A DNA stretch of 64,000 nt from Leishmania donovani (Eukaryota; Euglenozoa; Kinetoplastea; Trypanosomatida; Trypanosomatidae): positions 246,235 through 310,234 of the forward strand of contig NC_018246.1 in assembly GCF_000227135.1 (NCBI RefSeq), in the 5' to 3' direction. The translations under genes and the position numbers were made by a program. Shown here one piece after another: positions 50,453-63,173 of this stretch (the first letter of the stretch is position 1; each line of letters starts with the position of its first letter). The notes below the pieces were generated by a model, which saw nothing but the letters and a program-made list of their open reading frames with translations, had not been told where the DNA came from and searched no databases.

Positions 50453-51538
50453 ATGACGAAGGGGAAAGGCCGCAACCCAGGCGCCAGCGGGCTCGACAAG
50501 CACCTCAAGCGCAAGACCCACCTAGAACGGTCGCAGCCGAAGTCGCGCCAGCATCTCGGCCAGCTCGAGAAGCACAAGGATCATGTTCTCCGTGCAAAGA
50601 AGCGCAAGGTCAAGGTGCGCCGCCTGCAGGAAATCAAGCGCGCCGCAGCGCAGCGCAACCCAGATGAGTTCAACATTGGCATGACGAAGGCGGTGATGGA
50701 TGTGGCGAATGGCCGCATGAGGAAGCGCCGGGTTCGACTGGTGGACTCTGACCGGAAGAAGGACATGCAAAAGACGATTGAGCACAACCGGCGCAACGTG
50801 CAGTATCTCGAGTTCAAGGCCAAGGCCGACCAGCAGCGGGCGACCGAGCTGCTGAACGAGGAGGCGGCAGCAGCGCTGACTTCGACTGCCCCGCAGAACA
50901 AGCACATCGTCTTTGTAAACTCCGAGGAGGAGTTCCGCAGCTTCAACCCGCTCAAGCACTTCGACGCGACGCCGGAGATGATGCGGCAGCACCCGGCGGT
51001 GCGCGGTCGCATCCGCGTCCTGGAGAAGACGGTGATGCCGGAGGAGATTCTCATGAGTGGCGGGCACCAGATGAAATCCGCCGCGCAGAAACGCAAGGAG
51101 CGGCGCGAGGTGCAGGAGAAGATGCGCCGCAGCGGTGCCGACGCCACCCCCGAGACACGAGCCGCTTTTGTGGAGCGCCTGCGCGCCAAGAAAGAGCTGA
51201 AGCAGTACCAGTTTACCGATCTACTGGAAGAGGTGAAGCGCGAGAACGAGGCGACCGCCTCCTCATCCAAGGGCACCCCAGGCGATGACGACGAGCATGA
51301 GGAGGCGGCAGCGCAGGACGAGGTCACGCGGCTGCTTGAGTGGCGCCGTGAACAGGAGCGTCAGGCGGCGATAGCGACGGCGCGGCACGTGCGCGAGGTC
51401 GAGCAGCGCATACAGCGAAGCAAGAGTCTCTCTGCCTTGGCAAAGAGGATCCGCAAGCAGTCGCAAGGCATCAAGCGGCAAATGGAGCAGAGGCGGGAGA
51501 GCCGCTTCAAGCCCGGCGCGACGCGGCGCGCACGGTAA
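50453..51538 (+). CDS. UTP11: U3 small nucleolar RNA-associated protein 11
   Basis: 361 aa, somewhat longer than yeast or human UTP11 (about 250 aa). The N-terminal signature is unmistakable: RSQPKSRQHLGQLEKHKDHV, LRAKKRKVKVRRLQEIKRAA, RNPDEFNIGM. DRKKDMQKTIEHNRRNVQYL and a KHIVFVNSEEEFRSFNPLKH segment follow, also typical of the family. The C-terminal extension is highly charged and helical with an acidic patch (GDDDEHEEAAAQDE). UTP11 is a component of the U3 snoRNP/SSU processome needed for 18S rRNA maturation in the nucleolus; basic clusters at both ends fit nucleolar import. The ATG is the first after the predicted acceptor. Confidence 0.95.
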   Translation: MTKGKGRNPGASGLDKHLKRKTHLERSQPKSRQHLGQLEKHKDHVLRAKKRKVKVRRLQEIKRAAAQRNPDEFNIGMTKAVMDVANGRMRKRRVRLVDSDRKKDMQKTIEHNRRNVQYLEFKAKADQQRATELLNEEAAAALTSTAPQNKHIVFVNSEEEFRSFNPLKHFDATPEMMRQHPAVRGRIRVLEKTVMPEEILMSGGHQMKSAAQKRKERREVQEKMRRSGADATPETRAAFVERLRAKKELKQYQFTDLLEEVKRENEATASSSKGTPGDDDEHEEAAAQDEVTRLLEWRREQERQAAIATARHVREVEQRIQRSKSLSALAKRIRKQSQGIKRQMEQRRESRFKPGATRRAR

Positions 51539-53287
51539 GAAAAAGCCGCGTCTATGTATGTGAACAGCGGCATGCAGGCGAGGAGGGCGGGCTTCTGGGG
51601 ACGCATTCGCGACCGCCCGGCATCTCCTCCCTTACTCGGAAGGCGTACGAGTAACTGGCGGCGGTGTGCTTATTATATGTATATCTGTAGGCACTCTCTG
51701 GCCCTCCATGCGCGTATTCTCGCGCACCATCGAGTAATATAAGCGATACATGTGACCGAATCGGCGCCCTTGAAGGAGATGCGCCGGAGGAGAAGAGAGA
51801 AGGAAAACATAATAGAAAATAAACGAAGCGACTGAAGTTCTGTAGCACGGACGGAATCCAAAGGAAGCACGACGTGCCGGAGGAAAGGGCAATCCGCTCT
51901 GCCGTGCTGTCCCTCATGGCTGCACGCCTCTCTTGCCACCCACTTTGCCGTGCACCCTTGATGAGAGAGAAGCAAGAAAGCAAGAACGATCAACACGCAC
52001 ACACGAGCTGCTGCACTAACGCGTACGTTTGCCTCCTCGGTGGCCGTCCTCGTCACAATGGCGCGCTCTCAGCTGCACCTCTTTTCAGTGGTTTAAGGCA
52101 AGAAGCGGACTGACGACGGGTGTGCGAAAGCCACCTATGCTCACCGGCATTGGCTTCCCTCTCTCTCTGTCTGTAGCCCATGATAGAGGCCCCTCCGCAT
52201 TCTACTCTTCCCTCGCTCTCCTCTCACGCGCCGCTGAAACCGGCCCCGGTCCTCCAACGAGGACGACGCAATACAAACTCAAGAAGGAGAAACCCGAACC
52301 AATCATCTCAAGCACACGCAACTATCTGATCACTACCATCGCCACCTCTCTCCCTCTCACCATCATCACTGTTACCCACTTGAGAGGGCGAAAATAGGCG
52401 GAAAGGCTCAGCATTCGCATCGCCAGACGCGCACGGGTCCATCGGGTTGGATTGCGGCACGACATACATCAGCGAGGTCTGAAAGAAGAAGAACACTAGA
52501 TACTTCTCTAAGTTTGTGTGTGTGTGTGGGTCACCATAGTTCTGTTTTCTCGATTTTGCCCACCCCCCCCTTTTTTTTCCTCTCTACCCCATTCTCCTCT
52601 CATTTCATGATTATTGTCTTCGCCGTGTGACAGCTTCTCTCGTCGTCAGCCGCCGCTTCCATTGCTTGATCTTGCGGCTGCCTTCTCCCCACCCCCTCTG
52701 TTCAGTCTCCTCCGCCTTTTGTTTTCTTGTGCCTGACGTTCAGCCTGTCTTGGGCTCTCCGTCATTTTTTTTGTTTGCTTGGCGCCTCTCCTCTTTACTT
52801 GTTCACACGTACGCGTCCACGCACACGCCCGTTTCTGTGCGGCCCTGCTCCTTGTGTATCTCTCGTGTCCGTCTGTCTGTCTGTGTGTGTGTGTGTTCGA
52901 GTCCCGTCTGCCCGCTGACACACACACACACACACACATACGCGCACGCGCTTTACCCTTTTCCCTCTTGTGTGTGCCCCTTTCTTTCCCTCGAGGGAGG
53001 GGAGTGGGCTTCAGCGCCGCTTCAGTACTCGTGCGCTTCAGCGTTTGCCAATCAGACCGTCGCCCTTGCTGTTATTGTTGTCGTCCCTCTTCTTGGCAGT
53101 GGTCTGCTTTGCCGCGGCTCTGACGATTGTGCTCTGCTCTCTTACGCGCCCACCCCTTTTCCCGCTGTTGTTGTTCGTGCCTCTGTGTGTGTGTGTGTGT
53201 CCCAGCGCCTTTCTTTTTGTCGCATCGCCTCGCTCACGGACAGGCCGTTGCCATCTTGCCACACCTTGAAAGCTGAATACCGAAAAG
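51539..53287 (+). other. Intergenic spacer upstream of kinesin A
   Basis: 1.7 kb; pyrimidine-rich from about 52540, with CA/TG runs (52917-52940, 53183-53200). A C/T-rich tract at 53206-53235 followed by CAG at 53241-53243 is a plausible acceptor 45 nt before the kinesin ATG. No gene seen. Confidence 0.6.
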
Positions 53288-56200
53288 ATGAACAGATCCA
53301 TGTCCGCCCGCTCGCTACACGACAACACGCCGCTTAGTATTTCGTCGGCGCGGCGAACCGCTCGGCGCCGAAGCTCTTTTTCAGCTCGCTCTGTGTCCGC
53401 ATCAACCTCCACGCACGCCACACCGATCCGTGACCGCCCCCCAGTTGCGCAGAGCGATCGTCGTCCTCGAAATGGCTGCAGCACCAGCATGGCCGAGTAC
53501 CCGATGCCGACGACGCAGACACAGTCCAACGCCATGAAGGTGTACATCCGTGTCCGCCCCTTCAGTGAGCGTGAAATCGCACAAAAGGTGGCGCCGCACA
53601 GCACCGTGCGCATCGACGCACAGAACCCCACGCAGCTCACAATCCTCGATCCATCTCGCGGCTTTCGTCCGCTCACCACGCACCCGTTTACGCGATGCTT
53701 TTGGTCCGTCTTTGCGAAGGGCGAGGGGGAGCTGCTGAGCAAGGTGGACACGTACTTGACGGGCGGCATGAACTCCGCTCGCCGCTCTCGCGCGCAGTCG
53801 CTGGTAACGGGGCAGCCGGTGGTGAATTCCGTCCGACGCGGCACCCGCACAGGGGTCGACAGTGACGCAACCTCCTCCACCACTGCGGCCTACGACGGCG
53901 CCGGCTCCGCGCCAGTGATGGTTGACGCCAATGTGAGCCACCCTCCGTACGCGGGGCAGGACCAAGTGTACATGCACGTCGGCAAGCCCATCGTGGGCAA
54001 CACCCTCGACGGATACAACGGGTGCGTGTTCGCCTACGGGCAGNNNNNNNNNNNNNNNNNNNNNNNNNNNNNNNNNNNNNNNNNNNNNNNNNNNNNNNNN
54101 NNNNNNNNNNNNNNNNNNNNNNNNNNNNNNNNNNNNNNNNNNCTCTCGCGCGCAGTCGCTGGTAACGGGGCAGCCGGTGGTGAATTCCGTCCGACGCGGC
54201 ACCGGCGCAGGGCTGGAGCCCGAAGGAATGGAAACCGTTGGCGAGGCCGCGGCCTACGACGGCGCCGGCTCCGCGCCAGTGATGGTTGACGCCAATGTGA
54301 GCCACCCTCCGTACGCGGGGCAGGACCAAGTGTACATGCACGTCGGCAAGCCCATCGTGGGCAACACCCTCGACGGATACAACGGGTGCGTGTTCGCCTA
54401 CGGGCAGACGGGCAGCGGCAAGACCTTCACGATGCTCGGCTACGCGCCGAGCACGAGCGACATCCGCGCTCGCAAAGGGTCCGTCCCCTGCGGGGCCAGC
54501 AGCATGGAGAACAGCGCTCCTCTTGACAGCGCTGTGGAGCCGTTTGAGAGCGATGACGGCGACGACGTGGTGGACAAGACGGGGCTGGATCCGAACGAGC
54601 TGCAAGGCATCATCCCGCGCGCGTGCACGGACCTGTTCGATGGTCTCCGTGCGAAGCGCGCCAAGGACTCCGACTTCACGTACCGCGTGGAGGTGTCTTA
54701 CTACGAGATCTACAACGAGAAGGTGTTCGATCTCATCCGGCCGCAGCGCAACACGGACCTGAGGATACGTAACTCGCCCAACTCCGGTCCATTTATCGAA
54801 GGCCTGACGTGGAAGATGGTGTCCAAGGAGGAAGACGTCGCCCGCGTGATTCGCAAGGGCATGCAGGAGCGCCACACGGCTGCGACCAAGTTCAACGACC
54901 GCAGCAGCCGCAGCCACGCCATCCTCACCTTCAACATTGTGCAGCTGTCGATGGACGACTCCGACAACGCGTTCCAGATGCGCAGCAAGCTGAACCTGGT
55001 GGACCTTGCTGGGTCGGAGCGCACTGGTGCGGCCGGAGCCGAGGGCAATGAGTTCCACGACGGTGTGAAGATCAACCAGTCGCTGACGGTGCTGGGGCGC
55101 GTGATCGACCGTCTGGCGGACCTCTCGCAGAACAAGGGAGGGGGCTTCAGCATTCCGTACCGCGATTCGAACCTGACATGGGTGCTGAGCGACTCGATCG
55201 GCGGCAACAGCCAGACCTCGATGATTGCCACCGTCTCGCCACACTCTATCAACTACGAGGAGATGCGGCAGACAATCATGTACGCCTGNNNNNNNNNNNN
55301 NNNNNNNNNNNNNNNNNNNNNNNNNNNNNNNNNNNNNNNNNNNNNNNNNNNNNNNNNNNNNNNNNNNNNNNNNNNNNNNNNNNNNNNACCTGGTGGACCT
55401 TGCTGGGTCGGAGCGCACTGGTGCGGCCGGAGCCGAGGGCAATGAGTTCCACGACGGTGTGAAGATCAACCAGTCGCTGACGGTGCTGGGGCGCGTGATC
55501 GACCGTCTGGCGGACCTCTCGCAGAACAAGGGAGGGGGCTTCAGCATTCCGTACCGCGATTCGAACCTGACATGGGTGCTGAGCGACTCGATCGGCGGCA
55601 ACAGCCAGACCTCGATGATTGCCACCGTCTCGCCACACTCTATCAACTACGAGGAGATGCGGCAGACAATCATGTACGCCTGCCGCGCGCAGCAGGTGCT
55701 GAATAAGGCTCGCCGCAACGTCGATCCAACGATTATGGAGCTGCGCGAGCTGCGCGCGCAGGTGGTGGACCTGCAGTTGCGCCTAAAGGAGGCGGGTGGC
55801 AGCAACTACACGAACGAGTACGTACGCGGATTAGAGAAACGAGTAAAGGAGCTTGAGTGGCAGTGCGCTGATCAGGAGCGCATTGTGAGCCAGCTACGCG
55901 CGGAGCTGGAGAGTGCCGGCATTGCCGATCCCACGCTGATGCTGAAGCCCTCCGCACGGGGTGGAGCGAGTGCGGCAGGGGTGGGTGGCGGATCTGCTAG
56001 CGGCGGTGATGTTCAGGGCGGCGTGAGCGCCGCGACTTACCGCCGTACCAACGAGCAGCTGCAATCGGAGTTGACATCGGCGAACAAAGAAATCGTGCTG
56101 CTGCAGACGAAATTGCTGGAGTCTGAGAAGGCGAAGAGCGGCAAGCTCGACGGAGATGCGGAGAGCACTATCGCGAAGCTCCAGGCCAAGTGTGATCGCT

Positions 56201-57432
56201 ACCGCAACTCCTTTCGCGAGTGGGAGGCGCATCTGAGCCATTACAACACGTATCAGTGGCGTTGGTCCACCGACTACATCTTCGGCACCTTCGAGGACAA
56301 GATGAACCTGCTGATGCGTCAGTGCCAGAATCTGATGATGGACAAGGACGCCTACGTGATGGACGCTCTGAGCCGTGGCGAGAGCGCGCAACTGCGTGAG
56401 ACGGCTAAGATTCAGCGCGAACACCTTGCCGAGGTCTCTGCGCTGACGACGCAGTACCGCGAGTCGATTGATAAACTGAAGAAGGAGTACGCAGCCAGAG
56501 ACGAGGAGCGGCTGAAGCGGCAGAAGGAGGTGTCGAACAGCTCTGAGTCGCGCATGCAGGCCACCAGAGAGACCTTCGAGCAGGAGAAGCGCCGCTGGGT
56601 GCAAGAGCGCGATAATATGAAGCTTGGCTACGAAGAGAAGCTGGCGGCTCTGCGTGCCGAGTACCAGAGTGACCTGAAGCGACTGCGGGAGTCGCTCGCT
56701 TCGACAACCGGTGATCGCCAGCGTCAGGGTGACGCCCTGCAGGAGCTTCAGGAGCGGCACGAGTCGGAAATGAAGAGCATCGGGCAGGACATGGAGCGGG
56801 AGCGTAAGCGCCGCGAGGCGGAGTTGGAGATGGTAAAGAAGCAGATGAACACGGAGCTGGCGCGCAAGGAGGAGCAGATCGCCGCGCGTGATGCGCAGGC
56901 ACGTAGGACGGAAGAGGAGGCGGCGAAGCTGCGCCGCGACAACCTGAAGCTACAGACCGACATGCGCACCAAGGAGCGGCAGCTGAACACCGAGATCAAG
57001 GACCTGCTTTTGAAGCAGGAGAACATGATTGCAGTCTTGACCACTATTGTAGGCAACTACGAGAAGAACTCCACGAGCCTCACGAAGGACATCGAGGCCC
57101 TGCGCGCCTTTGTTAGGGACAAGGACTACGCGGCCTTCCGCGCCAAGGTAAAGGAGGGTGCATTTCGTGACCCGGCCAGCCGACGGGCGTCAGCGGTGAT
57201 GCGGAACCCCAGCTCCGTCGACGAGCAACGCAGCCGCGAAGTGGAGGACATTCGTAACGCCATTGAGAACATGCGCAAGACCCGCAGCGACCAACAGGCG
57301 AACCTGCAGCAGGTGCAGCAGCACGTGTACGAGCAGCTCTCGCGCAGTCGTGGCTTCCAGTCCGGCGGCGAGGTGGACGAGAAGTCGCATGACGGCAACA
57401 CCCCCGCTAAAAACGGCAATGCGGCGGCGTAG
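53288..57432 (+). CDS. Kinesin A, K39-like motor protein, interrupted by two assembly gaps
   Basis: N-terminal basic Ser/Arg-rich leader (about 80 aa), then the motor: MKVYIRVRPFSEREI, P-loop GQTGSGKT (about 54402-54425), switch I NDRSSRSHA (about 54894-54920), switch II LVDLAGSERTG and DSNLTWVLSDSIGGNSQTSM. The rest (about 55690-57200) is long coiled coil ending in a disordered tail. Kinesins move along microtubules using ATP; the cargo is unknown. Two 99-N gaps interrupt the gene, each followed by re-reading of sequence already present before it. Counting the overlaps once, the frame is continuous and gives about 1128 aa. The head before the first gap carries a variant block (53846-53884) that differs from the block after the gap. 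The post-gap copy matches kinesin B at 63174, so this model may be a chimera of two paralogues. Confidence 0.85.
54044..54142. other. Assembly gap (99 N) inside kinesin A
   Basis: The sequence just before the gap (53785-54043) is repeated after it (54143-54407), with one divergent block and a 6-nt length difference. The gap is therefore probably a failed join of overlapping contigs from paralogous copies or alleles rather than missing sequence. Confidence 0.95.
54994..55288 (+). repeat. 295-bp exact duplicate, first copy (second copy 55388-55682)
   Basis: This motor-domain segment (switch II through IMYA) is repeated after the second gap with no difference I can see. A kinesin with two switch II regions in a row would not be functional, so this is best read as overlapping contig ends. 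Confidence 0.9.
55289..55387. other. Assembly gap (99 N) inside kinesin A
   Basis: Flanked by the 295-bp direct duplicate; probably spurious. Merging the two copies restores a continuous motor domain. Confidence 0.97.
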
Positions 57433-60400
57433 AGGGAGAGGCGTTCGACTGGTGTAGGCGAGTGTGGGACGACACTCGCGACGCTGTGACACAAGAGCTG
57501 CTTTTGCGTTTCTGTATCCGTGTCCCGCGGGTAAGTGTATCTGAGTTGCCTGCTTGGCCGTCTGCGGTCTCTTCTTTTTCCTGTAGTCCTTTGGCACTCC
57601 GCCTTCCGCGTTGCTCCGAGCTGTTCTAGTAGAGAGCGTAAGTCCAGGGATGGAGAGGAGGGGGGTGGGATCGCCGACACGCCCACCTCACGGAACTGCC
57701 TCCGCTTTTTTTTTGTTTCGTCTTCTCCTCTCCCTCCTCCGTCGGGTTCACCCTAGTGAGTTGCCACTGCTTCTCGTACCTCTGCTCTTCTTCTGTTTCG
57801 GATTTTTGGTCACGGGTCCTGCCTTGTCCTCCGCGCCTTAGCTGATTTTATTTGTTTCTTCTCCCTACGGAATCTTGGCCTCACTCGAACCACCTTTACA
57901 CAGACGGCGGGCACGCGTCAGGTGCTTCGCTGGTGTGGCGCTGCTCCTCGCGCCGCACTTTGCTCCGCTGTCACCCCCACCCCCGTCTCTCCGACGAGTC
58001 GTCGCTGTGTGTTTCGTCCCTCTCGGAGAAGGCGTCAGTGAGCGAGAGGCTGAGAGGGGGAGGTGAGGCGCCTGTGTGTGTGTGTGTGTCTTCTTTCTGA
58101 CGCTTCCGCACTGTTTTCTCACTCTGGATTCTTCGACTCGCCCATCCCCTCACGCGTGGATGCCTGTGTAGCCCGCTCTCAGGACAGCAGCAGCGTGAGA
58201 TATGCGCGATGAACGACAGCCCCCCCCCCCGCATTTCGTGTTTGACGCCTCTCCTCCTCCCTCTATGTCTCTCCTTTCGCGTCCCTGTTCTTGACACATC
58301 TCTGTCGGTGTGCTGGCTGCGAGCGCCGGGGCATCGAGAGGCGGGAGTCAGGAGAAACGCCGCGTGCTCGTGTTCGAGTTGGCCCCTCTCGCTCCGTAGA
58401 CGCAAAGGGACGCAGAAACAAAAAGACGAAGGAGTTGCAAGAGGAGACGGGAAGCCGGCGGCTGAGAAGTGTCTGTGCGCTTGCGTGTGCAAGGAGAGAA
58501 CGCGGTTGACGCGATTTTATTTTCCGTCTTTGCCCATTGCCGTGCACTCTACTTTTCAATTTGCACGCACGCACCCCCACCCCCACCCCTTGCGATATGT
58601 GGAGGCGGCAGAGAGTGACGGATGGTGGGCGTATGTGCGCATGTGCATGTAATGGGCCGCTCTCCGATTTGTGTTGTGCTGTTGTCGGCTTTGGCACCGG
58701 AAATGAATAAAAGGTACCAAAATCCTTTAAAGGAAGCAACACGAAAAAATAATAATAACCAGGGATGACCCCGCTTCTGCTGCTGCCGCCGCCGCCCCCC
58801 CCCTCCCTCCCGCCCTCCTCTACGACGCCCTTTGCTTGCGTGGTTGCTGTGCTCTTTAGCGTCCTCTTGCTCTTTTTTTTTCTCTGCCTCCTCCGTCGCC
58901 TGTCGGCCGCCGCGCGTGCGTGCGTGTGTGTGTGCGTGCCTCCGCCGCTCGATTATTGTTGTGTCTCTTACGCCGTTCATGCTTTGAAACTTCCGCCTCC
59001 CCTCCTCCTCGCGCTCACCTCACCGCTGTCTCTCTCTCTCTCCGCGCTCTTTTTTTTTCGGTTCACTCGAAGGAGATGGGAGAGCGGAGCCCGCAAGCGC
59101 GATGCTCGTTACGGTGCTAACTATAAGAGCAGGGGGTGCGCTACTGGGCTCTCCCCTTGTTTGATGCGGGCGTCCGTTGGTGGCATGTTTGTGTGGGCGG
59201 TTGTGTATATGCCCTTACGGCACGCGCTGTTTCGCCAGGCTGTGCGTGTGTCTGTGTTTCTCTCCCTCCTCTTGTAATTTTGCTCTTACTTACGTGATTG
59301 TGTCTTGTCGGTGTACATTGGCGCCTCTCTCCTTCTTCACCGCCTCTTCCGTGTGTCTTCTCGCTCTCTTCTGCTTGGTTGTTATGGCTTCTCTTGTGCC
59401 TGCGTGTCTGTTGTCCATCTCGTGCCTCTCCCTCGTCTTTCTTGGGTGTGTTGTTTGGGCGCACACCCGTCTCACTGCCTCGATGCTTTATTTACACTTC
59501 TCCTTTTTTTTTGTTTTCCGAACAACGACAACGTCAGGAAAGAGCGCACAAACGCGCAAGACACACCGACACGCGTACATACACAACAAGAGAGAAGCAG
59601 GGCCGAGCGTGTCCTCTTATGTGTTGCTCTGACACACAAACTGCGCTTACCGTTTTCCTTTGTTCCCCCCCCCCTCCCCTTCCCTCCCTCCCACCGTCCC
59701 ACCAACACACAACACTCCGTCATCACCCGCACTTTTCTAGCCGTCTCTTGTCTGGCCTCTCACGATCACCTTTTATTTGTATTTTCCTTTCGTTGTTTTT
59801 TTTTGAAGTAATCCCGCTCTTACTCCCTCCGTCTCCCTCGCGTCGGGTGATTTCGATTCGTGTTTTCTTTCGTGTGCCGCATGCGTGCACATACACGCGC
59901 TTCGTATCTCTTTATACATGTCGGGTTGACGCTTTCCTTGTTTCTGGAGGTGGTGGGGTGGGGGAGGAGGGGGAGAGGGATGCTCTCGTTCCGTTTAAGT
60001 ATCGCTGCTGTTATACCGGCTGTCGGGACACTCTATACGTTATTGTACCTTTTCATGGTTGTCGGGTTAGATTCTTGTCTTTTCCTTCTTCCTTCGCGCT
60101 TTCGTGGCACGTATGCATGTATGTATGTGTGAGTGTGTGGGGGAGGGGAGGGGTGGATACACGGCCTGGGCTGCCATTTTCCCTTGTTGTTGGTTTGGTT
60201 GTTGTTTTTTTCGTCGACGTTTTTCTTCTGCTGCTGTGCGCATCTCATCCTCCGCTGTTAGGTTCACTTTACCTCCCCACCACCTCCACCACCACCACCC
60301 GCTGGCTGGCGTTTTCGCTTCGCCCATCTCCCTTGTCCATCCCTTCCTTTGGTCTTTACCCGCGTTTCTTGTTTTTTCGTTCCCCTTCCCTTGGGCTTTG

Positions 60401-63173
60401 GCTTTAGGCACGCATTCTCACACACGTACACACACCCACATCCGCCCAATCCCTCCCCTCCACCCGTTCACCTCCTCCCGCTTTTACGCTACGTCAGAAA
60501 CGTCGATTTTTTTGTTTTTTTTTTCGTTCCTCCTTACGTCCTTTTTGTTGTTGTTGTCCTAATGCCATAGGGAGCGCACCTCAGTGCGTGGGGAGGAGGG
60601 GGTATCCACGGCCCAGTACCCACACACACACTCTCTCACACCTGCTTCCTCCTCATCCCTGCCAATGCCGAGGCACTTNNNNNNNNNNNNNNNNNNNNNN
60701 NNNNNNNNNNNNNNNNNNNNNNNNNNNNNNNNNNNNNNNNNNNNNNNNNNNNGTGCATGGGGCTGCCTTGGTGCGACCTGCGACAGCGAGCACGTTTGCG
60801 CCATCCACATGCCCGGCAACGTGCCAGCGCAACTCGAACGCATCCCACCCGCCCACCCCACTCTCACTGCCCACCGGTGTGCAGCCTGCGAGGCGGGGGC
60901 GGGCGGAGTTGGAGACAGAGGCCGCGCTCAGGTCACTGAGTCGGTGCATTGCCGTGACGCGTGTGTCTAGCGCTGCTTGGCAGCGTGCGATAGGGCCCGT
61001 GACAGGCCTACAGTAGAGCTGACCTCGTCTTGTGCGGCGGAGAATGGGGAACTTGGAACGAAGAAGAGCAAAAACGTCGGTTTTCCGCTTCTGTGCCTTG
61101 GCAGTGATGTGTGCGTCCGTGTGTCCATCGTCCTCCGCTTGTGTGTCCGTGTGTTCTTTTTGGTTTCTTGATACCCCACTCCTCCCCCTTCTCTCTCTTT
61201 TGTTGGGTGGGCGGCAATCACATCAATATCGCTGAAGTCCATACCCATTTCTTGAGGCGGAGGACCCCACCTCCGCCCCCTCCTCCTCCTCCTCCTCGCT
61301 GCCGTTCGTGCATGCGTACGCGGCCGACATCGCACGCTCTATTGTAACATCTGCCATGGCCAACCGCCACAGAACAGAAAAGTCCGACAAGGCGCATCCC
61401 CCCCCCCCACACACACAAACCGCAGTCATCCGCGGCCCTGTCTCTCTCTATAAGGAAGGCGATCAAGGGAATTCGCCTTCATCGCGTACGCGTGTGTATG
61501 CGGGCTTCTCACCCATTTCTGCCGGGGCAGCCTCTCCCCTTGGAGAGCTCGTGACCGCATTCCTCGTTGTTTTTGCGCCAACGACGCCAAGGTGTCTGTG
61601 GGTGTTCCACCAGTCACCGACGGAGCACGAATGTAGAACACAAGGCGTCTCACAGAAGGTGGTTTATACCACCTTCAGCATCACGGGCGTCTCATGCTCT
61701 CCCTCCCCCTCCCCTTCCTTGCCTTCAGGCAAAGATGACATCACCCACGGGCAAATGCCTGATCTGTTCCATCCACTCTTCCGGTTGCCTTCACACCCCC
61801 ACCTCGCCCCTCCTGGCTGACCTCACCAACGCCTCCGATTTTTTTGTATGTATTGTTCTTCCTCTCTATCCTTGTCTCTACGGCCCATCACCGTGGCGGT
61901 GACTTCACGTACACACACACGCGTAAACGCGTACACCCGCGCGCGCGCAACTGTACAGCAACGAAAACGGAGCGCATCGTCCAGCAAGAACGGAAAGGGA
62001 ACGTTTTGAAAAACAGCTGTTTAGAAGGCGTCCGGTTCATAGAAGGATACACGCGAGGAGCTGCAGCATACACAGGCATACAGACACACGCGCTTGATCA
62101 AACTCCTGCCCTGCGGTTCTTTTTCGTTTGCGTTTCTGTACGTGTGGCCGCACGTACTCGGCCTCCCTCTCTCTTCCTCTGTGTCGGTGTGGGTGTTCTG
62201 GGTGTGCTTCTCTGTCACTAAAGGACTCTTAGCGCGGGGCTGTGTCTGGGACGGCTTCCTCTGTAGCGGCTTTCAGTGGACTAGTGACCTCCTCCCCCTC
62301 CACCATCTTTTTTTTTTGCGTTGTTGTATTCGCTTGCTCGTGTCGTGACGAATCACTCGCTGCTGGCGTCTCCATTGTGGACTTTCGTTTCCTTCCTTTC
62401 AAACACCTCTATGACTTTTTGGTGTGGCCCTTGTCACCGTTTTTTCTTTCTTCGTGGTTTGTTGTCGTGCGCACGCGCTCTGTGAGCGTCTCTCTGTCTC
62501 TCCCCCTCTCTCTCTTCACATATAAGCATACCTACATACACACAGCCGTATAATAGCTATCTATATCTATCCTTACCTCATCAGGTATCAGTCAGCCGCG
62601 GTAGAAGCAGATCACCTCCTCGGTGCTCTGCGTGTCTCTCTTCTTGTTCTTTGATCCCGCCGCGGTTTCCACTCTTTTCGCCGTCGGGCCTTTTTTTTTG
62701 AGATTTCATTCGTGTCCAGCGTCGCACGCGGCGGCCTCTCTCCCTCTCCCACCCCCTCCTCGCCGTCTCACACTACCGATCTTTCTCGTAGAACGTCGGG
62801 TGTGCCGTCCCTTGTGGGCACGCCTTTTCTGTTTTTGACCAAAGAGACACCCACGTGTCCACCAACGAACCCCTCTGCGCACAGAACGCCTGATCGCTGT
62901 CGTCGGCCTCTTTCACTTTTCCATTGCTCCCCCCCCCCGGCTGTCACTATAAGGGCACACATACGTGCACGCGCATATGTGCATGTGTGTGTATGCGTGT
63001 GGTCACGTTCGCCTCTCCGTGAAATCAGGCTTCGTTGCCACTTGCTTTTAGCTAGAACATCGAGGCTATCAGAGCCGCTACCCACATATACATCCATCAC
63101 CACAGTCCCCAAGGAAGTCACATCTATAGAGCGTAGCCTTAGACCCCCTTCCTTCCTTTTCGCGAAGAAAAAA
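57433..63173 (+). other. Spacer between the tandem kinesins (about 5.7 kb)
   Basis: No credible gene found. The sequence is pyrimidine-rich with TG/CA runs, several C/G homopolymers and a gap at 60679-60752. The open frame 59298-60407 is low complexity. A 12-bp palindrome (TCCTTTAAAGGA) occurs near 58722. Near the end, TAG at 63049-63051 after a pyrimidine-rich stretch and AG at 63166-63167 after a C/T tract (63144-63161) are candidate acceptors for kinesin B. Confidence 0.6.
60679..60752. other. Assembly gap (74 N)
   Basis: Seventy-four N in the spacer between the two kinesins. Unlike the other three gaps, it is not 99 long and is not flanked by obvious duplicated sequence. A collapsed array unit here cannot be excluded. 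Confidence 0.99.

Noticed and set aside
53688..55646. 652-codon frame on the minus strand across the kinesin gaps
   Set aside because: Antisense shadow that reads through N blocks; not a gene.
58722..58733. 12-bp palindrome TCCTTTAAAGGA
   Set aside because: Too short and isolated to assign a function.
59298..60407. 369-codon + frame between the kinesins
   Set aside because: Low-complexity Cys/Phe/Leu/His product with no recognisable domain; spacer composition.
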